The notes beneath the pieces were generated by a model. It saw only the letters and a program-made list of their open reading frames with translations, was not told where the DNA came from and made no database searches. 64,000 nt of DNA, taken from the NCBI RefSeq assembly GCF_004794105.1, contig NZ_SRYR01000002.1:124001-188000 (forward strand), written 5' to 3'. Made by a program: the position numbers and the translations under genes. This document shows, in pieces, positions 43,382 through 53,630 of this stretch. The stretch is from Clostridium sartagoforme (GTDB taxonomy: Bacteria > Bacillota > Clostridia > Clostridiales > Clostridiaceae). How positions within the stretch are numbered: the stretch's first letter is position 1; the number at the start of each line of letters is the position of its first letter.

Positions 43382-43514
43382 AAATTAAGAATTAAAGATT
43401 AAAAATGAAGAAATATTGATATAATTCTTACAGAATTACTAAAATTAATTTCTTTTCAAAACTCCTTAGGGAGTTTTTTTATTAAATTTTCAACATTAAT
43501 TATGAGACAGCACC
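43361..43514 (+). repeat. MITE-like element, second long copy
   Basis: Colinear with 14877-15030: AATTAAGAATT segment, palindrome ATAATTCT-TAC-AGAATTAC, AAACTCC/GGAGTTT hairpin and right end GAGACAGCACC. The left end has been recast into a perfect terminator stem. Confidence 0.6.
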
Positions 43515-43631
43515 AGTTTAAATTTTTTATTTTGTAATTTGGAACAAATTACTTACGAAATTGTTGATTATTAATTGTTAACTGTTAATTGTATCTTAAA
43601 TTGTATTTTTAATTATAAATTAAAAATAAAG

Positions 43632-43699
43632 AACCTGTACAAGTACTTGCACAGGTTAAAGGGTTTATGTTCATTTAAGAAAGGGAATAAATGAACATA
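43632..43699 (+). other. Two tandem strong hairpins, unassigned
   Basis: Hairpin 1: AACCTGT-A-CAAG-TA-CTTG-C-ACAGGTT (43632-43657). Hairpin 2: TATGTTCATTTA (43666-43677) and TAAATGAACATA (43688-43699), perfect 12 bp, with G-rich loop AGAAAGGGAA. Between and after lie GGGTT and GTGGGG. Neither has a clear T-tract directly behind, so they may be part of a small RNA or a long leader. Confidence 0.45.
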
Positions 43700-43964
43700 T
43701 GTGGGGTTTTATTAAAACTGCTAATAAAAATATTAACAGTAGTATGGGCTTTTAATATTATGTAAATCATTTAATAAATGTAAATTTTATATACTAATTA
43801 TATAATATTTGGTTAAAAAATCAAATAGTTTTTAGAAAAAAATCGAATTAAGTATTAAAAAATATAAATTTATCGTTTTATTACTTAAAAAAATATTAAT
43901 TTTACAGAAAATATATGGAGATTTAAATAGTTTAAAGTATATAATATAAGTTGAGGTGATTATA

Positions 43965-44144
43965 ATGACAAATTTTAGGGCAGAAGATATTTTAAAGTCT
44001 ACGCCAGAATATGAAGCTTACAGCGAAAATGAAGCTAAGCTAACAGTTGCCGAATTAAGAGATTATGGTCTATTAAAATGTGGGGGTTGTTGCAGCACTA
44101 AGGGTGGAAAATCAACATGTGGCTGCGGAAGCAAAAGGAAATAA
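43965..44144 (+). CDS. Small Cys-rich protein, unknown
   Basis: A 59-residue protein of no recognised family. The first 38 residues are ordinary and acidic (AEDILKSTPEYEAYSENEAK); the C-terminus is a compact cysteine/glycine/lysine tail (KCGGCCSTKGGKSTCGCGSK) with five cysteines. The pattern suggests metal binding or a disulfide-rich tail. ATG 43965 is supported by GAGGTGAT 4 nt upstream; an in-frame GTG lies inside that site. A monocistronic unit behind a 200-nt leader. Confidence 0.65.
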   Translation: MTNFRAEDILKSTPEYEAYSENEAKLTVAELRDYGLLKCGGCCSTKGGKSTCGCGSKRK

Positions 44145-44218
44145 TTTATTAGACTTTTATTTAAGATATAAAAAGTAAATACTTTTTAAATTTAAACATA
44201 GCGTAGGAGGGATTAGGT

Positions 44219-45013
44219 GTGAGGAAACCTAGCATATTTAGCAGGGATTATGAGAAGAAAATGAGAAAAAGAAGAAGAAATATTATTGCTTTGTCAATAC
44301 TAGGTTTATTTGTTGTTGGGATATTATTTATGAAGTTTGCTATGAATAACATAAATATGGAGTCTTTAAAATCAAAAGTGCAAAATTGGATTGATGAAGA
44401 TGAATATACTGACAATGATAATAATGAAGAATTAAATGAAGATACTCAAAATGATGTTGTTGAAGAAGCACCTAAGGAACCTGAAGCTAAAACTATTGAT
44501 CTTAAATTAAAAGAAGGGGTTACCTTAAAGGCTGAGTATGAAGAAGTTGAAGGTAAGATTAAGTTTAAGGGGATAAAAGATATACCTTCCAATATTTATT
44601 ACTCAATTAATCCAAATAAAAATCTAATTTTAACTATAGATGAAATTCAAGAAATGAAAGTCTTCAATGTTGAAGGTAAAGAAGCAAGTATAACTAAGGA
44701 TAAGTATGTTGCTCCAAATGGAGAGATATTTAATAAAGAAACTACTATTCAAACATATACTGGATATCTATGGAATGTAGAAGCTAAATTTATTTCTGAT
44801 ACAAAAGTTGCGTATATAACTAATCTTCCTTACTTTGGAACTGATTTAAATAAATATATATGGGTTGTTGACTTAAATGATAATAGTCATAAAACTCTAT
44901 GGAACTCAAAGGGAAAAGATATTAAATTTGGTGAAATTAAAGAAAAAGGATTAGAAGCAACAATAGATGGAAATATTAAATATGTTAACTCTAATGGTGA
45001 TTTGATAAATTAA
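44219..45013 (+). CDS. Membrane-anchored extracytoplasmic protein, unknown
   Basis: A 264-residue protein: basic N-terminal tail (about 1-22, KKMRKRRRN), one transmembrane helix (IIALSILGLFVVGILFMKFA), a strongly acidic Asp/Glu/Asn linker (about 55-90) and a beta-rich extracellular domain of about 170 residues. The topology is type II, inside to outside. I do not recognise the domain; WVVDLNDNSHKTLWNSKG resembles a beta-propeller blade but is only one unit. GTG at 44219 follows AGGAGGG. It sits before tig, but tig has its own promoter. Confidence 0.6.
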   Translation: MRKPSIFSRDYEKKMRKRRRNIIALSILGLFVVGILFMKFAMNNINMESLKSKVQNWIDEDEYTDNDNNEELNEDTQNDVVEEAPKEPEAKTIDLKLKEGVTLKAEYEEVEGKIKFKGIKDIPSNIYYSINPNKNLILTIDEIQEMKVFNVEGKEASITKDKYVAPNGEIFNKETTIQTYTGYLWNVEAKFISDTKVAYITNLPYFGTDLNKYIWVVDLNDNSHKTLWNSKGKDIKFGEIKEKGLEATIDGNIKYVNSNGDLIN

Positions 45014-45035
45014 GAAAACTTATATAAACAAATAT

Positions 45036-45065
45036 TTGAAAATAATTAATGTTATATGTTATAAT
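45036..45065 (+). promoter_or_regulatory. tig promoter
   Basis: TTGAAA (45036-45041), 18-bp spacer, TATAAT (45060-45065), 55 bp before the start codon. Confidence 0.6.
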
Positions 45066-45120
45066 AACGTAGTTATATCAAATATGATAGTATCTTACTA
45101 TTTTAGGAGGAAAGAATACG

Positions 45121-46404
45121 ATGGAAGCTAAAATGGAAAAAATAGAGAAAAATATTGTTAAGTTCGAAATAACAGTTGAGGCTAATAAGTTTCAAGATGC
45201 TATAAAGAGAGCTTATAATAAGAATGTTAAAACTTTTAATGTACCTGGATTCAGAAAAGGTAAAGTGCCTATGGCTATAGTAAAAAAATACTATGGAGTA
45301 GGAGTATTAATGGAAGATGCAGTAAACTTTGCTATTGAAGGATCATACTCAAAGGTGCTTGAAGAAAATAACATAACTCCTGTTGATTATCCAAATATAG
45401 ATATAGTAACTGCTGAAGAAGGTAAAGACTTTGTTTATACTGCAGAAGTTACAGTTTATCCAGAAGTTGAATTAGGAGAATATAAAGGACTAAAAGTTGA
45501 AAAGCCATCTTATGAAGTAACAGAAGAAGAAGTAAACTTAAAGTTAAAAGAAATGCAAGAAAAGAATGCTAGAATTGAAACTAAAGAAGATGGAGAAGTA
45601 GCTACTGGAGATACAGCAGTAATAGATTTCAAAGGATTTATTGATGATGTAGCTTTCGAAGGCGGTGAAGGTAAAGACTATTCACTTGAAATAGGATCAG
45701 GTACTTTCATAGATAATTTTGAAGATCAATTAGTTGGAGCAAAAGCTGGAGATAAGATTGAAGTAAATGTTACTTTCCCTGAAAACTACGGCAAAGAAGA
45801 GTTAAATAATAAAAAAGCTAAGTTTGAAGTTTTAGTAAAAGAAATAAAGGTAAAAGAATTACCAGAAATAGATGATGAATTTGCTACAGAAACTTCAGAA
45901 TTCGAAACATTAGCTGATTTAAAAGCTGATATAACTAAGAAGTTAGAAGCAGCGAATGCTGAAAGAGCTGATAGAGAATTTGAAGAAGCAGTACTTAAGG
46001 CTGTAACTGAAAATGCTAAAATTGAAATACCTGCTGTTATGGTAGAAAAAGAAATAGATTCTATGGTTAAAAACTTAGAACAAAGACTTCAATACCAAGG
46101 TTTAACTTTAGATCAATACTTTGAATTAACTGGAACAGATGCTGCTAAGATGAGAGACTACATGAAGGAAAATGCAGAAGTTAAGGTTAAGACTGACTTA
46201 GTATTAGAAGCTATAGAAAAGGCTGAAAATATAGAAGCAACTGAAGAGGAAATAAAAGAAAAAGCTGTAGAAGTTGCAAAGATGTATTCAGCTGGTGAAG
46301 ACGAAAAAATGATTGAATTATTAATAAACGGTCAAAGAGCAGCTTTAGCTTCAGACGTTAAAGTTCAAAAAACTGTTAATTTCTTATTAGAAAACAATAA
46401 ATAG
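45121..46404 (+). CDS. tig: Trigger factor
   Basis: A ribosome-bound chaperone and peptidyl-prolyl isomerase of 427 residues. The N-terminal ribosome-binding signature is [20 protein letters not shown], followed by an FKBP domain (about 150-240: [20 protein letters not shown]) and a helical C-terminal cradle. AGGAGGAAAG lies 8 nt before the ATG; a second ATG four codons on is less likely. It heads the conserved tig-clpP-clpX group. Its own terminator follows at 46437, so clpP has a separate promoter. Confidence 0.96.
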   Translation: MEAKMEKIEKNIVKFEITVEANKFQDAIKRAYNKNVKTFNVPGFRKGKVPMAIVKKYYGVGVLMEDAVNFAIEGSYSKVLEENNITPVDYPNIDIVTAEEGKDFVYTAEVTVYPEVELGEYKGLKVEKPSYEVTEEEVNLKLKEMQEKNARIETKEDGEVATGDTAVIDFKGFIDDVAFEGGEGKDYSLEIGSGTFIDNFEDQLVGAKAGDKIEVNVTFPENYGKEELNNKKAKFEVLVKEIKVKELPEIDDEFATETSEFETLADLKADITKKLEAANAERADREFEEAVLKAVTENAKIEIPAVMVEKEIDSMVKNLEQRLQYQGLTLDQYFELTGTDAAKMRDYMKENAEVKVKTDLVLEAIEKAENIEATEEEIKEKAVEVAKMYSAGEDEKMIELLINGQRAALASDVKVQKTVNFLLENNK

Positions 46405-46436
46405 TTTTTAGAAAATAGTAAATAGAAGATTAAAGT

Positions 46437-46466
46437 AATTGTCAGAAATTTATTTCTGGCAATTCT
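46437..46466 (+). terminator. tig terminator
   Basis: AATTGTCAGAAA (46437-46448) pairs with TTTCTGGCAATT (46453-46464), one G-U, followed by CTTTCT. Confidence 0.65.
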
Positions 46467-46634
46467 TTCTAATATCCATTAACAAATTAAATAAAATTTT
46501 ATATAATTTAATATATATGCTTTTAATTAATAGACTTAAGGATTATAGCGTAATAAAATTTCAATTTATATAATTAGTTTTTTATTAATATGGATATAAT
46601 AAAAGAAGGTAATTTAAGAGAAGGAGGGAATGAA

Positions 46635-47237
46635 ATGAGTTTAGTTCCTATGGTAGTAGAACAAACAAGTAGGGGAGAAAGATCTTACGATATTTTTTCA
46701 AGATTATTAAAAGATAGAATAATAATGTTAAGTGGAGAAATAAATGACACAATATCTAACTTAGTAGTAGCTCAATTGCTGTTTTTAGAAAGTGAAGATC
46801 CAGATAAGGATATTCATCTTTATATAAATAGTCCAGGAGGGTCAATAACTGCTGGAATGGCTATTTATGATACTATGCAATATATAAAATCAGATGTATC
46901 AACAATATGTATTGGTATGGCCGCATCTATGGGTTCTTTCTTGCTTTCATCAGGAGCAAAAGGAAAGAGATTTGCATTACCTAATAGTGAAATTATGATT
47001 CATCAACCTTTAGGTGGATTCCAAGGTCAAGCAACTGATTTTGACATCCATGCAAAGAGAATATTAAAAATTAAAGAATCATTAAATAAAATATTAAGTG
47101 AAAATACTAATCAACCTATAGAAAAGATAAAGGCAGATGTTGAAAGAGATTACTTTATGACATCAGATGAAGCTATGAATTATGGGTTAGTAGATAAAGT
47201 GATTACTAATAAGGAAATAGGTAGCGAGAATAAATAA
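46635..47237 (+). CDS. clpP: ATP-dependent Clp protease proteolytic subunit
   Basis: A 200-residue serine protease forming the tetradecameric barrel used by ClpX and ClpC. The catalytic Ser is in [16 protein letters not shown], the His in [12 protein letters not shown] and the Asp in [12 protein letters not shown]. The mature start is expected near [21 protein letters not shown] 46635 is chosen because AGGAGGG lies 6 nt upstream; the frame opens at 46590 without a ribosome site. No CtsR heptads were seen upstream, unlike clpB. clpX follows after 32 nt. Confidence 0.97.
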   Translation: MSLVPMVVEQTSRGERSYDIFSRLLKDRIIMLSGEINDTISNLVVAQLLFLESEDPDKDIHLYINSPGGSITAGMAIYDTMQYIKSDVSTICIGMAASMGSFLLSSGAKGKRFALPNSEIMIHQPLGGFQGQATDFDIHAKRILKIKESLNKILSENTNQPIEKIKADVERDYFMTSDEAMNYGLVDKVITNKEIGSENK

Positions 47238-47269
47238 TAGTTCTATCTAGACCTAAGTGAGGTGAATTT

Positions 47270-48568
47270 ATGGCTAAATACGATGAGAAAAAACAATTAA
47301 AATGCTCTTTTTGTGGTAAAAACCAAGAGCAAGTTAAAAGATTAATAGCTGGACCTGGTGTATATATTTGTGATGAGTGTATAGACCTTTGTTCAGAAAT
47401 AATATCTGATGAGTTCGAAGAAAACATTGAATTAGATACAACTAGTGTACCTAAGCCTAATGAAATAAAAGGATATTTAGATCAATATGTAATTGGTCAA
47501 GAAAAGGCTAAAAAGTCATTATCTGTTGCTGTATATAATCATTATAAGAGAATTAATTCAAATTTAGTAGATGATGAAGTTGAACTTCAAAAGAGTAACA
47601 TACTGTTATTAGGACCTACAGGTTCAGGTAAAACTCTTTTAGCTCAAACTCTAGCTAAGTTTTTAAATGTTCCATTTGCTATAGCAGATGCTACAACTTT
47701 AACTGAAGCAGGATATGTTGGTGAAGATGTAGAAAACATACTTTTAAAATTAATTCAAAATGCAGATTATGATATAGAAAGAGCAGAAAAAGGTATTATT
47801 TATATAGATGAAATAGATAAGATTGCAAGAAAATCAGAAAATCCATCTATAACAAGAGATGTATCTGGAGAAGGAGTACAACAAGCATTATTAAAAATTC
47901 TTGAAGGTACAACAGCTTCAGTTCCTCCACAAGGTGGAAGAAAACATCCACATCAAGAATTCCTACAAATAAATACATCTAATATATTATTTATATGTGG
48001 TGGTGCATTTGATGGAATTGATAGAATAATAGAAAAAAGAACTGAAAAAAGTTCAATAGGTTTTGGAGCAAATATAACATCTAAGCATACTAAAGATGTA
48101 GGTAAGCTTCTTCAAGATATAATGCCAGGAGACTTATTAAGATTTGGTCTTATACCTGAGTTTGTTGGAAGATTACCAGTAGTAGTTACGTTAGAATCAT
48201 TAGATAATGCTGCTTTAGTTAATATCTTAACTGAACCAAGAAATGCTTTAGTAAAGCAATATAAGAAGTTATTTGAAATAGATAACGTTGAGTTAAGCTT
48301 TACTGATGAATCATTAAAAGCAATTGCTGATGAAGCTATTAAGAGAAAAACTGGAGCAAGAGGCTTAAGATCAATAGTAGAAGAAATAATGACTGAAATA
48401 ATGTTTGATATTCCTTCTGATGAAAGTATATCTAAAGTTGTTATCAATGATGAATGTATAAATGATAAAAAATCTCCAGAAGTTATAAGAGTGGCTGAAG
48501 GTGAGGTTAGACCTCAATTAAAAGCTGCAAAAAAAGTTAAAAAGAGAAAAGGCATGGAAACTGCTTAA
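47270..48568 (+). CDS. clpX: Clp protease ATP-binding subunit ClpX
   Basis: A 432-residue AAA+ unfoldase that feeds ClpP. The N-terminal zinc finger is [10 protein letters not shown] and CDECIDLC; Walker A is [17 protein letters not shown], Walker [10 protein letters not shown], the ClpP-binding IGF-type loop SSIGFGAN, and the sensor 2 region [22 protein letters not shown] precedes the ATG. It ends with a perfect 19-bp terminator that also closes the minus-strand RNA copy B. Confidence 0.97.
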   Translation: MAKYDEKKQLKCSFCGKNQEQVKRLIAGPGVYICDECIDLCSEIISDEFEENIELDTTSVPKPNEIKGYLDQYVIGQEKAKKSLSVAVYNHYKRINSNLVDDEVELQKSNILLLGPTGSGKTLLAQTLAKFLNVPFAIADATTLTEAGYVGEDVENILLKLIQNADYDIERAEKGIIYIDEIDKIARKSENPSITRDVSGEGVQQALLKILEGTTASVPPQGGRKHPHQEFLQINTSNILFICGGAFDGIDRIIEKRTEKSSIGFGANITSKHTKDVGKLLQDIMPGDLLRFGLIPEFVGRLPVVVTLESLDNAALVNILTEPRNALVKQYKKLFEIDNVELSFTDESLKAIADEAIKRKTGARGLRSIVEEIMTEIMFDIPSDESISKVVINDECINDKKSPEVIRVAEGEVRPQLKAAKKVKKRKGMETA

Positions 48569-48571
48569 TAT

Positions 48572-48618
48572 AAAATGTTATTACTAAATGTTCTTCATTT
48601 AGTAATAACATTTTTATT
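48572..48618. terminator. Bidirectional terminator, clpX and RNA copy B
   Basis: A 19-bp perfect stem (48572-48590 with 48596-48614), loop TTCTT, then T-runs on the plus side. Confidence 0.85.
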
Positions 48619-48815
48619 TTATCCCATCACTACCATTTCTAACACAACCATCTTCTTAAAGTAGGATCTAAGCACCTCTACTCCCTTGGATTAGTTCTCC
48701 TAAACTTAAGATGAAGTAGGGGGTTCTTGTACTCTTGGAAAGTGATTCATAAAAAATGAAAGATTTTACTTCGATACTTTTTAAGAGAACTCCACCTAAA
48801 GCTAAAAATTACTTT
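48617..48815 (-). ncRNA. Structured RNA candidate, copy B
   Basis: The reverse complement aligns with copies A and C end to end: AAAGTAATTTTTTAGC at the 5' end, TATGAATCACTTTCC in the hairpin loop, CTAATCCA, GTAG-NN-GTG, and TTAGAAATGGTAGTGATGGG before GATAAAA. It is the most diverged copy, yet the outer stem (CTTTAGGTG with CATCTTAAG, one mismatch) is kept by changes on both sides. It runs toward the clpX terminator, which would end it. Confidence 0.6.
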
Positions 48816-49171
48816 ATAAGAAAAAGAGTAGAAGATATTTTGTTAAAGTAACAATTAATAGATAATGAAAAATCAATTTTACTATAATAATATTATTAAG
48901 AAAAATCATGGTAAAGAATCCTTTTTTTATAGAATATAAACTAAGTATTAAGTTAATAATATTTATATGACTAGAAGGAAGGGAGGTTGGACCTGTCTCT
49001 GAATGAAAAACAAAGAGTTAATAATTAAAAAACTAATAGATAATTAATGTAAAAGTGACTAATAAGTTTTGATGGTTAAATTATAAGAAAGTGCATTAAT
49101 TACATTAATAGTTTTCAAGTTATAATTATAAATTCTTAGTTTACTTGTTCTTATGATAGATCCATGGAAAT

Positions 49172-50848
49172 ATGACTGAAGTATTAGTATTTTTACAAAT
49201 CACAACTATGCTACTCTTTATCTATTACATATTTAGCAATAGCAGAGGAAGCAATAATAATAAAGTTATTATTGAAAAAGAAAATACAAAAGAGATGGAA
49301 AAGCTAAGACTAATGAGAAGTATAGAATTAACAGAACCATTAACAGAAAAAAGCAGACCAAATAGTTTTGAAGAAATAATAGGTCAAGAGGAAGGTATAA
49401 AGGCTTTAAAAGCTGCATTATGTGGACCTAATCCACAACATGTTATAATATATGGTCCTCCTGGGGTTGGTAAAACTGCTGCAGCAAGATTAGTTATGGC
49501 AGAAGCAAAAAAGAGCAGTAAGTCACCATTTAAGAAAAATGCTAAATTTATTGAAATAGATGCTACTACAATAAGATTCGATGAAAGAGGTATTGCAGAT
49601 CCCCTTATAGGTTCTGTACATGATCCTATATATCAAGGGGCTGGCTCTTTTGGAATAGCAGGTATTCCTCAACCTAAGCCAGGGGCTGTAACAAAGGCTC
49701 ATGGAGGAGTATTATTTATGGATGAAATTGGCGAACTCCATCATATAGAGTTAAATAAATTATTAAAAGTACTTGAAGATAGAAAAGTATTTTTAGATAG
49801 TGCTTACTATAGTAGTGAAAATCCCAATATGCCAGATTATATAAAAGAAATATTTGATAATGGTCTACCAGCAGATTTTAGACTAATAGGGGCAACTACT
49901 AGAAGCCCAGAAGAAATAGTGCCTGCAATAAGATCAAGATGTGTAGAGATATTCTTTAGATCACTACATGTTGATGAAATAAAGGAAATAGCTGGTAATG
50001 CTGTAAATAAGGTAGGATTAAGCATAGATGAAGAAGCTCTTAATTTAATTTCAAAATATTGTACTAATGGCAGGGATGTAGTTAATTTAGTTCAACTAGC
50101 ATCAGGGATAGCTATAAATGAAGATAGACTTGATTTAAGAGTTGAAGATGTACTATGGGTAATAGAAAATGGTAATTATACAGAAATACCAGATAAAAAA
50201 ATTAAAGAGAAATCTGAAGTTGGCCTGGTAAATGGTCTTGCAGTTCATGGTGCCAATATAGGAATATTAATGGAGATAGAAGCTACTGCTAGAAAGGTTA
50301 GTAAAAGGCTTGGAACTTTAAAAGTAAGTGGAATAATTGAAGAAGAAGAAATAACTAGTAGTAATAGAAGAATAAAAAGAAAAAGCACTGCATATTCCTC
50401 TGTACAAAATGTACTTACAGTTTTAAATAATGTATTTAATTTAGATTGTGAAAATTATGATATACATATTAATATTCCAGGTGGAATGCCTGTGGATGGA
50501 CCATCAGCTGGGATAACAATAGCAACTGCAATATATAGCGCAATTAAAAATATTAAAATAAGCAGTACAGTAGCAATGACTGGAGAAATAAGTCTTTTAG
50601 GAGAGGTTAAGCCTATTGGTGGAGTTAATGCAAAGGTTATGGCAGCAAAAAAATCAGGAGCTAAGAAGGTAATAATACCAAAGGATAACTGGAAAGAAAA
50701 ATTTAAGGATTTAGAAGGAATAGAAATAGTTGCAGTTGGATCAATAAAAGAAGTTATAAAAGAAGCAATAGTAAATGAGAAAGTTGTTGAAAATATAGTA
50801 ATAAACAATAGTAGTATTGATATATTATCTGCTAAGGCTGAAGAATAA
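49172..50848 (+). CDS. lonB: LonB, spore-associated ATP-dependent protease
   Basis: A 558-residue Lon-family protease lacking the large Lon N-domain and starting with a membrane helix (LQITTMLLFIYYIF), as in Bacillus LonB, a forespore protein. An AAA+ core follows ([28 protein letters not shown]), then the Lon peptidase with the Ser in DGPSAGITIATA and the Lys in GGVNAKVMAAKKSGAKK. The ATG at 49172 has no clear ribosome site (only GGAAAT), and an overlapping upstream ATG stops at once, so translation may be weak or specially controlled. Inverted RNA copies B and C flank it. Confidence 0.93.
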   Translation: MTEVLVFLQITTMLLFIYYIFSNSRGSNNNKVIIEKENTKEMEKLRLMRSIELTEPLTEKSRPNSFEEIIGQEEGIKALKAALCGPNPQHVIIYGPPGVGKTAAARLVMAEAKKSSKSPFKKNAKFIEIDATTIRFDERGIADPLIGSVHDPIYQGAGSFGIAGIPQPKPGAVTKAHGGVLFMDEIGELHHIELNKLLKVLEDRKVFLDSAYYSSENPNMPDYIKEIFDNGLPADFRLIGATTRSPEEIVPAIRSRCVEIFFRSLHVDEIKEIAGNAVNKVGLSIDEEALNLISKYCTNGRDVVNLVQLASGIAINEDRLDLRVEDVLWVIENGNYTEIPDKKIKEKSEVGLVNGLAVHGANIGILMEIEATARKVSKRLGTLKVSGIIEEEEITSSNRRIKRKSTAYSSVQNVLTVLNNVFNLDCENYDIHINIPGGMPVDGPSAGITIATAIYSAIKNIKISSTVAMTGEISLLGEVKPIGGVNAKVMAAKKSGAKKVIIPKDNWKEKFKDLEGIEIVAVGSIKEVIKEAIVNEKVVENIVINNSSIDILSAKAEE

Positions 50849-51042
50849 AGTGATTCTAAGCTTCAGATGGAGTTTTCTTAAAAGTAGGAAACCAAAATCT
50901 TGTGTTTTGTGTGAATCACTTTCACAGGGTGCAGGATGCTTACTACATCTGAAGCTTAGAAGAGCTAATCCAGACGCGTAGCAGTGATTAACTCTCACTT
51001 TTAGAAGCTGGGAGTATTAGCAATGGTAGGGATTGGATAAAA
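50847..51042 (+). ncRNA. Structured RNA candidate, copy C
   Basis: It begins in the lonB stop codon. The outer stem is nearly perfect here: TTCTAAGCTTCAGATG pairs with CATCTGAAGCTTAGAA (16 bp), where copies A and B have different but still largely pairing bases. The inner hairpin loop GTGTGAATCACTTTCACAG is identical with copy A and complementary to the 5' AAAGTGATTC. It ends in GGATAAAAT and is followed by a terminator at 51061. Confidence 0.68.
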
Positions 51043-51060
51043 TAGAGGATCTTTTAATTA

Positions 51061-51092
51061 GGGTTGTCATAAGGCAACCCATTATTTTTTTT
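51061..51092 (+). terminator. Terminator after lonB / RNA copy C
   Basis: GGGTTG (51061-51066), loop TCATAAGG, CAACCC (51075-51080), ATTA and a run of T. Confidence 0.8.
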
Positions 51093-51229
51093 ATGTAATT
51101 TCTTTATGTTCTCATTGCTAATTAGTAAAGATGTATTATAATATAAATAATATAGAATTCTCAATAATTAATACCTATTAATAATAAATATTGATTAGTG
51201 AGGTTAATGTCTAAATAACTTGAAATAGA

Positions 51230-51258
51230 TTGAAAAAACTTAATTTTATGTGTATACT
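51230..51258 (+). promoter_or_regulatory. lonA promoter
   Basis: TTGAAA (51230-51235), 17-bp spacer, TATACT (51253-51258). No CtsR heptad or CIRCE element is nearby. Confidence 0.55.
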
Positions 51259-51296
51259 ATAAAAGTTATATACAAAATACAAGGAGGATGGGAATA

Positions 51297-53630
51297 ATGA
51301 GTGAAAAGTTAAAAACTCTACCTTTAATTCCTTTAAGAGGAATTAGTATCTTTCCTAATATGGTAATGCATTTTGATGTAGGAAGAGAAAAGTCAAAGGC
51401 GGCTATAGAAGCTGCAATGGAAAGTAAGGCTGAAATCTTCTTATCTACTCAAAAGGATTATGAAATTGAAGAACCTGAATTCAATGATATATATGAAATT
51501 GGAACTATATGTAGGATAAAACAAATTGTAAAATTGCCTTTTGAAGTAATTAGAGTACTAGTAGAAGGTGTAGATAGAGGTAGATTAATAAGTTTAAATG
51601 AGGAAGCAGAGGAGTTTTTAGAGGCAAATATAGAAACTGTAGATGTTCCTTCAAATGATGAATATGAAAATGTAGAGGCATACACTAAGTCTTTAAAAAA
51701 AGGTTTTACTAAATTTATAAAAGCTTCTGGAAATATGAGAAGCAATGTCTTATCAATTTTTGATGAAATTAAAAACTTTAGTAAACTAGTTGATATGATA
51801 GCATCTTATGTTATTGTTGATGAAGAAAAAAGACAAGAAATATTACAAGAGTTAGATAGTATAAAGAGAGTAGAAAAGCTTTTAGTAATTATTGAAAATG
51901 AAGTTCAAATATTAAATGTAGAAAAGAAAATTGGAAATAAGCTTAAGGAAAGCGTTGATAAATCACAAAGAGAATACTATATTAGAGAGCAAATTAAAGT
52001 TCTTCAAGAAGAAATTGGAGAAGACGACGAAGATAAGAAAGAAATATCAAAGTATGAAGAAAGAATAAATAAGGCTAAGTTACCTAAATATGTTAGGGAG
52101 AAAGCTGAAAGTGAATTAAATAGACTTAAAGCTTCTGCTGGACAAGGATCAGAAAGTAATGTAATTAGAAATTATTTAGATTGGATTTTAGATATTCCTT
52201 GGAATAAATCAACTAAAGATAGTTTTGATATTAATAAGGCAGAAGAAATATTAAATAAAGAGCATTATGGCCTAGAAGAAGTAAAAGAAAGAATAATAGA
52301 ATATTTAGCAGTTAAGAAGTATACAAATACACTAAAGGGACCTATATTATGTTTAGTTGGGCCTCCAGGAGTAGGTAAGACTTCAATTGCAAAATCAATA
52401 GCAAATGCTACTAATAGAAAGTATTCAAGAATGTCTTTAGGTGGTGTAAGGGATGAGGCTGAGATAAGGGGACATAGAAAAACATATGTTGGAGCAATCC
52501 CTGGTAGATTAGCTTACTCTTTAAAGGAAACTAAGGTTAATAACCCATTAATATTATTAGATGAAATAGATAAACTTGGATCAGACCATAGAGGAAATGT
52601 GGCAGATGCCCTATTAGAAGTATTAGATAGTGAACAAAACAATACTTTTAGAGATCATTATTTAGAATTAGATATGGACTTATCTAAGGTGTTATTTATT
52701 ACAACAGCAAATTCTTTAGATACTGTACCTACGCCTCTATTGGATAGAATGGAAGTTATTGAAGTATCAGGCTATACTTATGAGGAAAAGTATCATATTG
52801 CTAAAGAACACTTAATTCCAAAACTATTAAAGGAACACAAATTAAAGGAAGATGAATTTAAAATTTCTGAAGCTGCACTTAAGGATATAATTAACTTCTA
52901 TACAAGAGAAGCTGGAGTTAGAAGCTTAGAGAGAGTATTAGGAAAGATTATTAGAAAGACTTTAACTGAAATGATTAAAAAGGATAAAAAGTCTATAAAT
53001 ATTTCTGCAAATAGATTAGAAAAGTATTTAGGACCTAAGATATTCGAATATGATGTTAAAGATGTTGAAGATAGAGTTGGAGTAGTTAAGGGAATGGCTT
53101 GGACAGCTGCTGGTGGAGATACATTACCAGTAGAATCAGTAACTATGAATGGACAAGGAAAGTTAGTGTTAACAGGGCAATTAGGCGATGTTATGCAAGA
53201 ATCTGCTAAGATTGCTTATGGCTTTGTAAGAGCTAATGCTAGCAAATATGGAATAGATGAGGACTTTTATAAAAAGACGGATATCCATATTCACTTCCCA
53301 GAAGGAGCTATTAAAAAGGATGGACCTTCTGCAGGTGTTACTATCATTACCTCAATAGTATCTGCATTAACTAATAAGAAGGTAAGAAGCAATGTAGCTA
53401 TGACTGGAGAAGTTACCTTAACAGGGAGAGTTTTAGCTATAGGTGGATTAAAAGAAAAATCAATTGCAGCTTATAGAGCTGGAATAGATACTATAATAAT
53501 ACCAAAAGAAAATGAAAAAGATATAAACAAAATACCTGATGTTGTTAAGAATAAATTAGAAATTATAACAGCTGATCATGTTGATAAGGTATTAAATAAA
53601 GCTATAATTGGAGTGGATACAATTGATTAA
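51297..53630 (+). CDS. lon: ATP-dependent protease LonA
   Basis: A 777-residue cytoplasmic Lon. The N-terminal substrate domain begins [20 protein letters not shown], a helical linker follows, the AAA+ core has Walker [16 protein letters not shown], and the peptidase carries the Ser in [14 protein letters not shown] and the Lys in [17 protein letters not shown] 51297 is preferred: AAGGAGG (51281-51287) is 9 nt before it, whereas the in-frame ATG at 51288 abuts that site. The last codons overlap engB by 8 nt. Confidence 0.97.
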   Translation: MSEKLKTLPLIPLRGISIFPNMVMHFDVGREKSKAAIEAAMESKAEIFLSTQKDYEIEEPEFNDIYEIGTICRIKQIVKLPFEVIRVLVEGVDRGRLISLNEEAEEFLEANIETVDVPSNDEYENVEAYTKSLKKGFTKFIKASGNMRSNVLSIFDEIKNFSKLVDMIASYVIVDEEKRQEILQELDSIKRVEKLLVIIENEVQILNVEKKIGNKLKESVDKSQREYYIREQIKVLQEEIGEDDEDKKEISKYEERINKAKLPKYVREKAESELNRLKASAGQGSESNVIRNYLDWILDIPWNKSTKDSFDINKAEEILNKEHYGLEEVKERIIEYLAVKKYTNTLKGPILCLVGPPGVGKTSIAKSIANATNRKYSRMSLGGVRDEAEIRGHRKTYVGAIPGRLAYSLKETKVNNPLILLDEIDKLGSDHRGNVADALLEVLDSEQNNTFRDHYLELDMDLSKVLFITTANSLDTVPTPLLDRMEVIEVSGYTYEEKYHIAKEHLIPKLLKEHKLKEDEFKISEAALKDIINFYTREAGVRSLERVLGKIIRKTLTEMIKKDKKSINISANRLEKYLGPKIFEYDVKDVEDRVGVVKGMAWTAAGGDTLPVESVTMNGQGKLVLTGQLGDVMQESAKIAYGFVRANASKYGIDEDFYKKTDIHIHFPEGAIKKDGPSAGVTIITSIVSALTNKKVRSNVAMTGEVTLTGRVLAIGGLKEKSIAAYRAGIDTIIIPKENEKDINKIPDVVKNKLEIITADHVDKVLNKAIIGVDTID

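Larger units (their letters stand above)
43320..43964. other. Long repeat- and hairpin-rich intergenic region
   Basis: In order: MITE-like element copy with terminator (43361-43514), GTAATTTG palindrome and tail (43534-43595), two back-to-back hairpins (43632-43699), then about 230 bases of AT-rich DNA with a possible -10 TATAAT at 43940-43945 before the small Cys-rich gene. No coding region is seen. Confidence 0.55.
48569..49171. other. Spacer between clpX and lonB: terminator, RNA copy B, AT-rich DNA
   Basis: After the terminator and RNA copy B (minus strand) about 350 bases remain before lonB. They contain a GGAAGGGAGG sequence at about 48974-48988, a good ribosome-site match, but it is followed only by a 14-codon frame. 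No promoter for lonB stands out. Confidence 0.5.
50849..51296. other. Spacer between lonB and lonA
   Basis: Filled by RNA copy C, its terminator and the lonA promoter at 51230-51258. The 130 bases between terminator and promoter show nothing recognisable. Confidence 0.55.

Noticed and set aside
48974..49050. Short frames after the strong GGGAGG sequence upstream of lonB
   Set aside because: The candidate frames have about 14 codons and poor start spacing; not supportable as genes.
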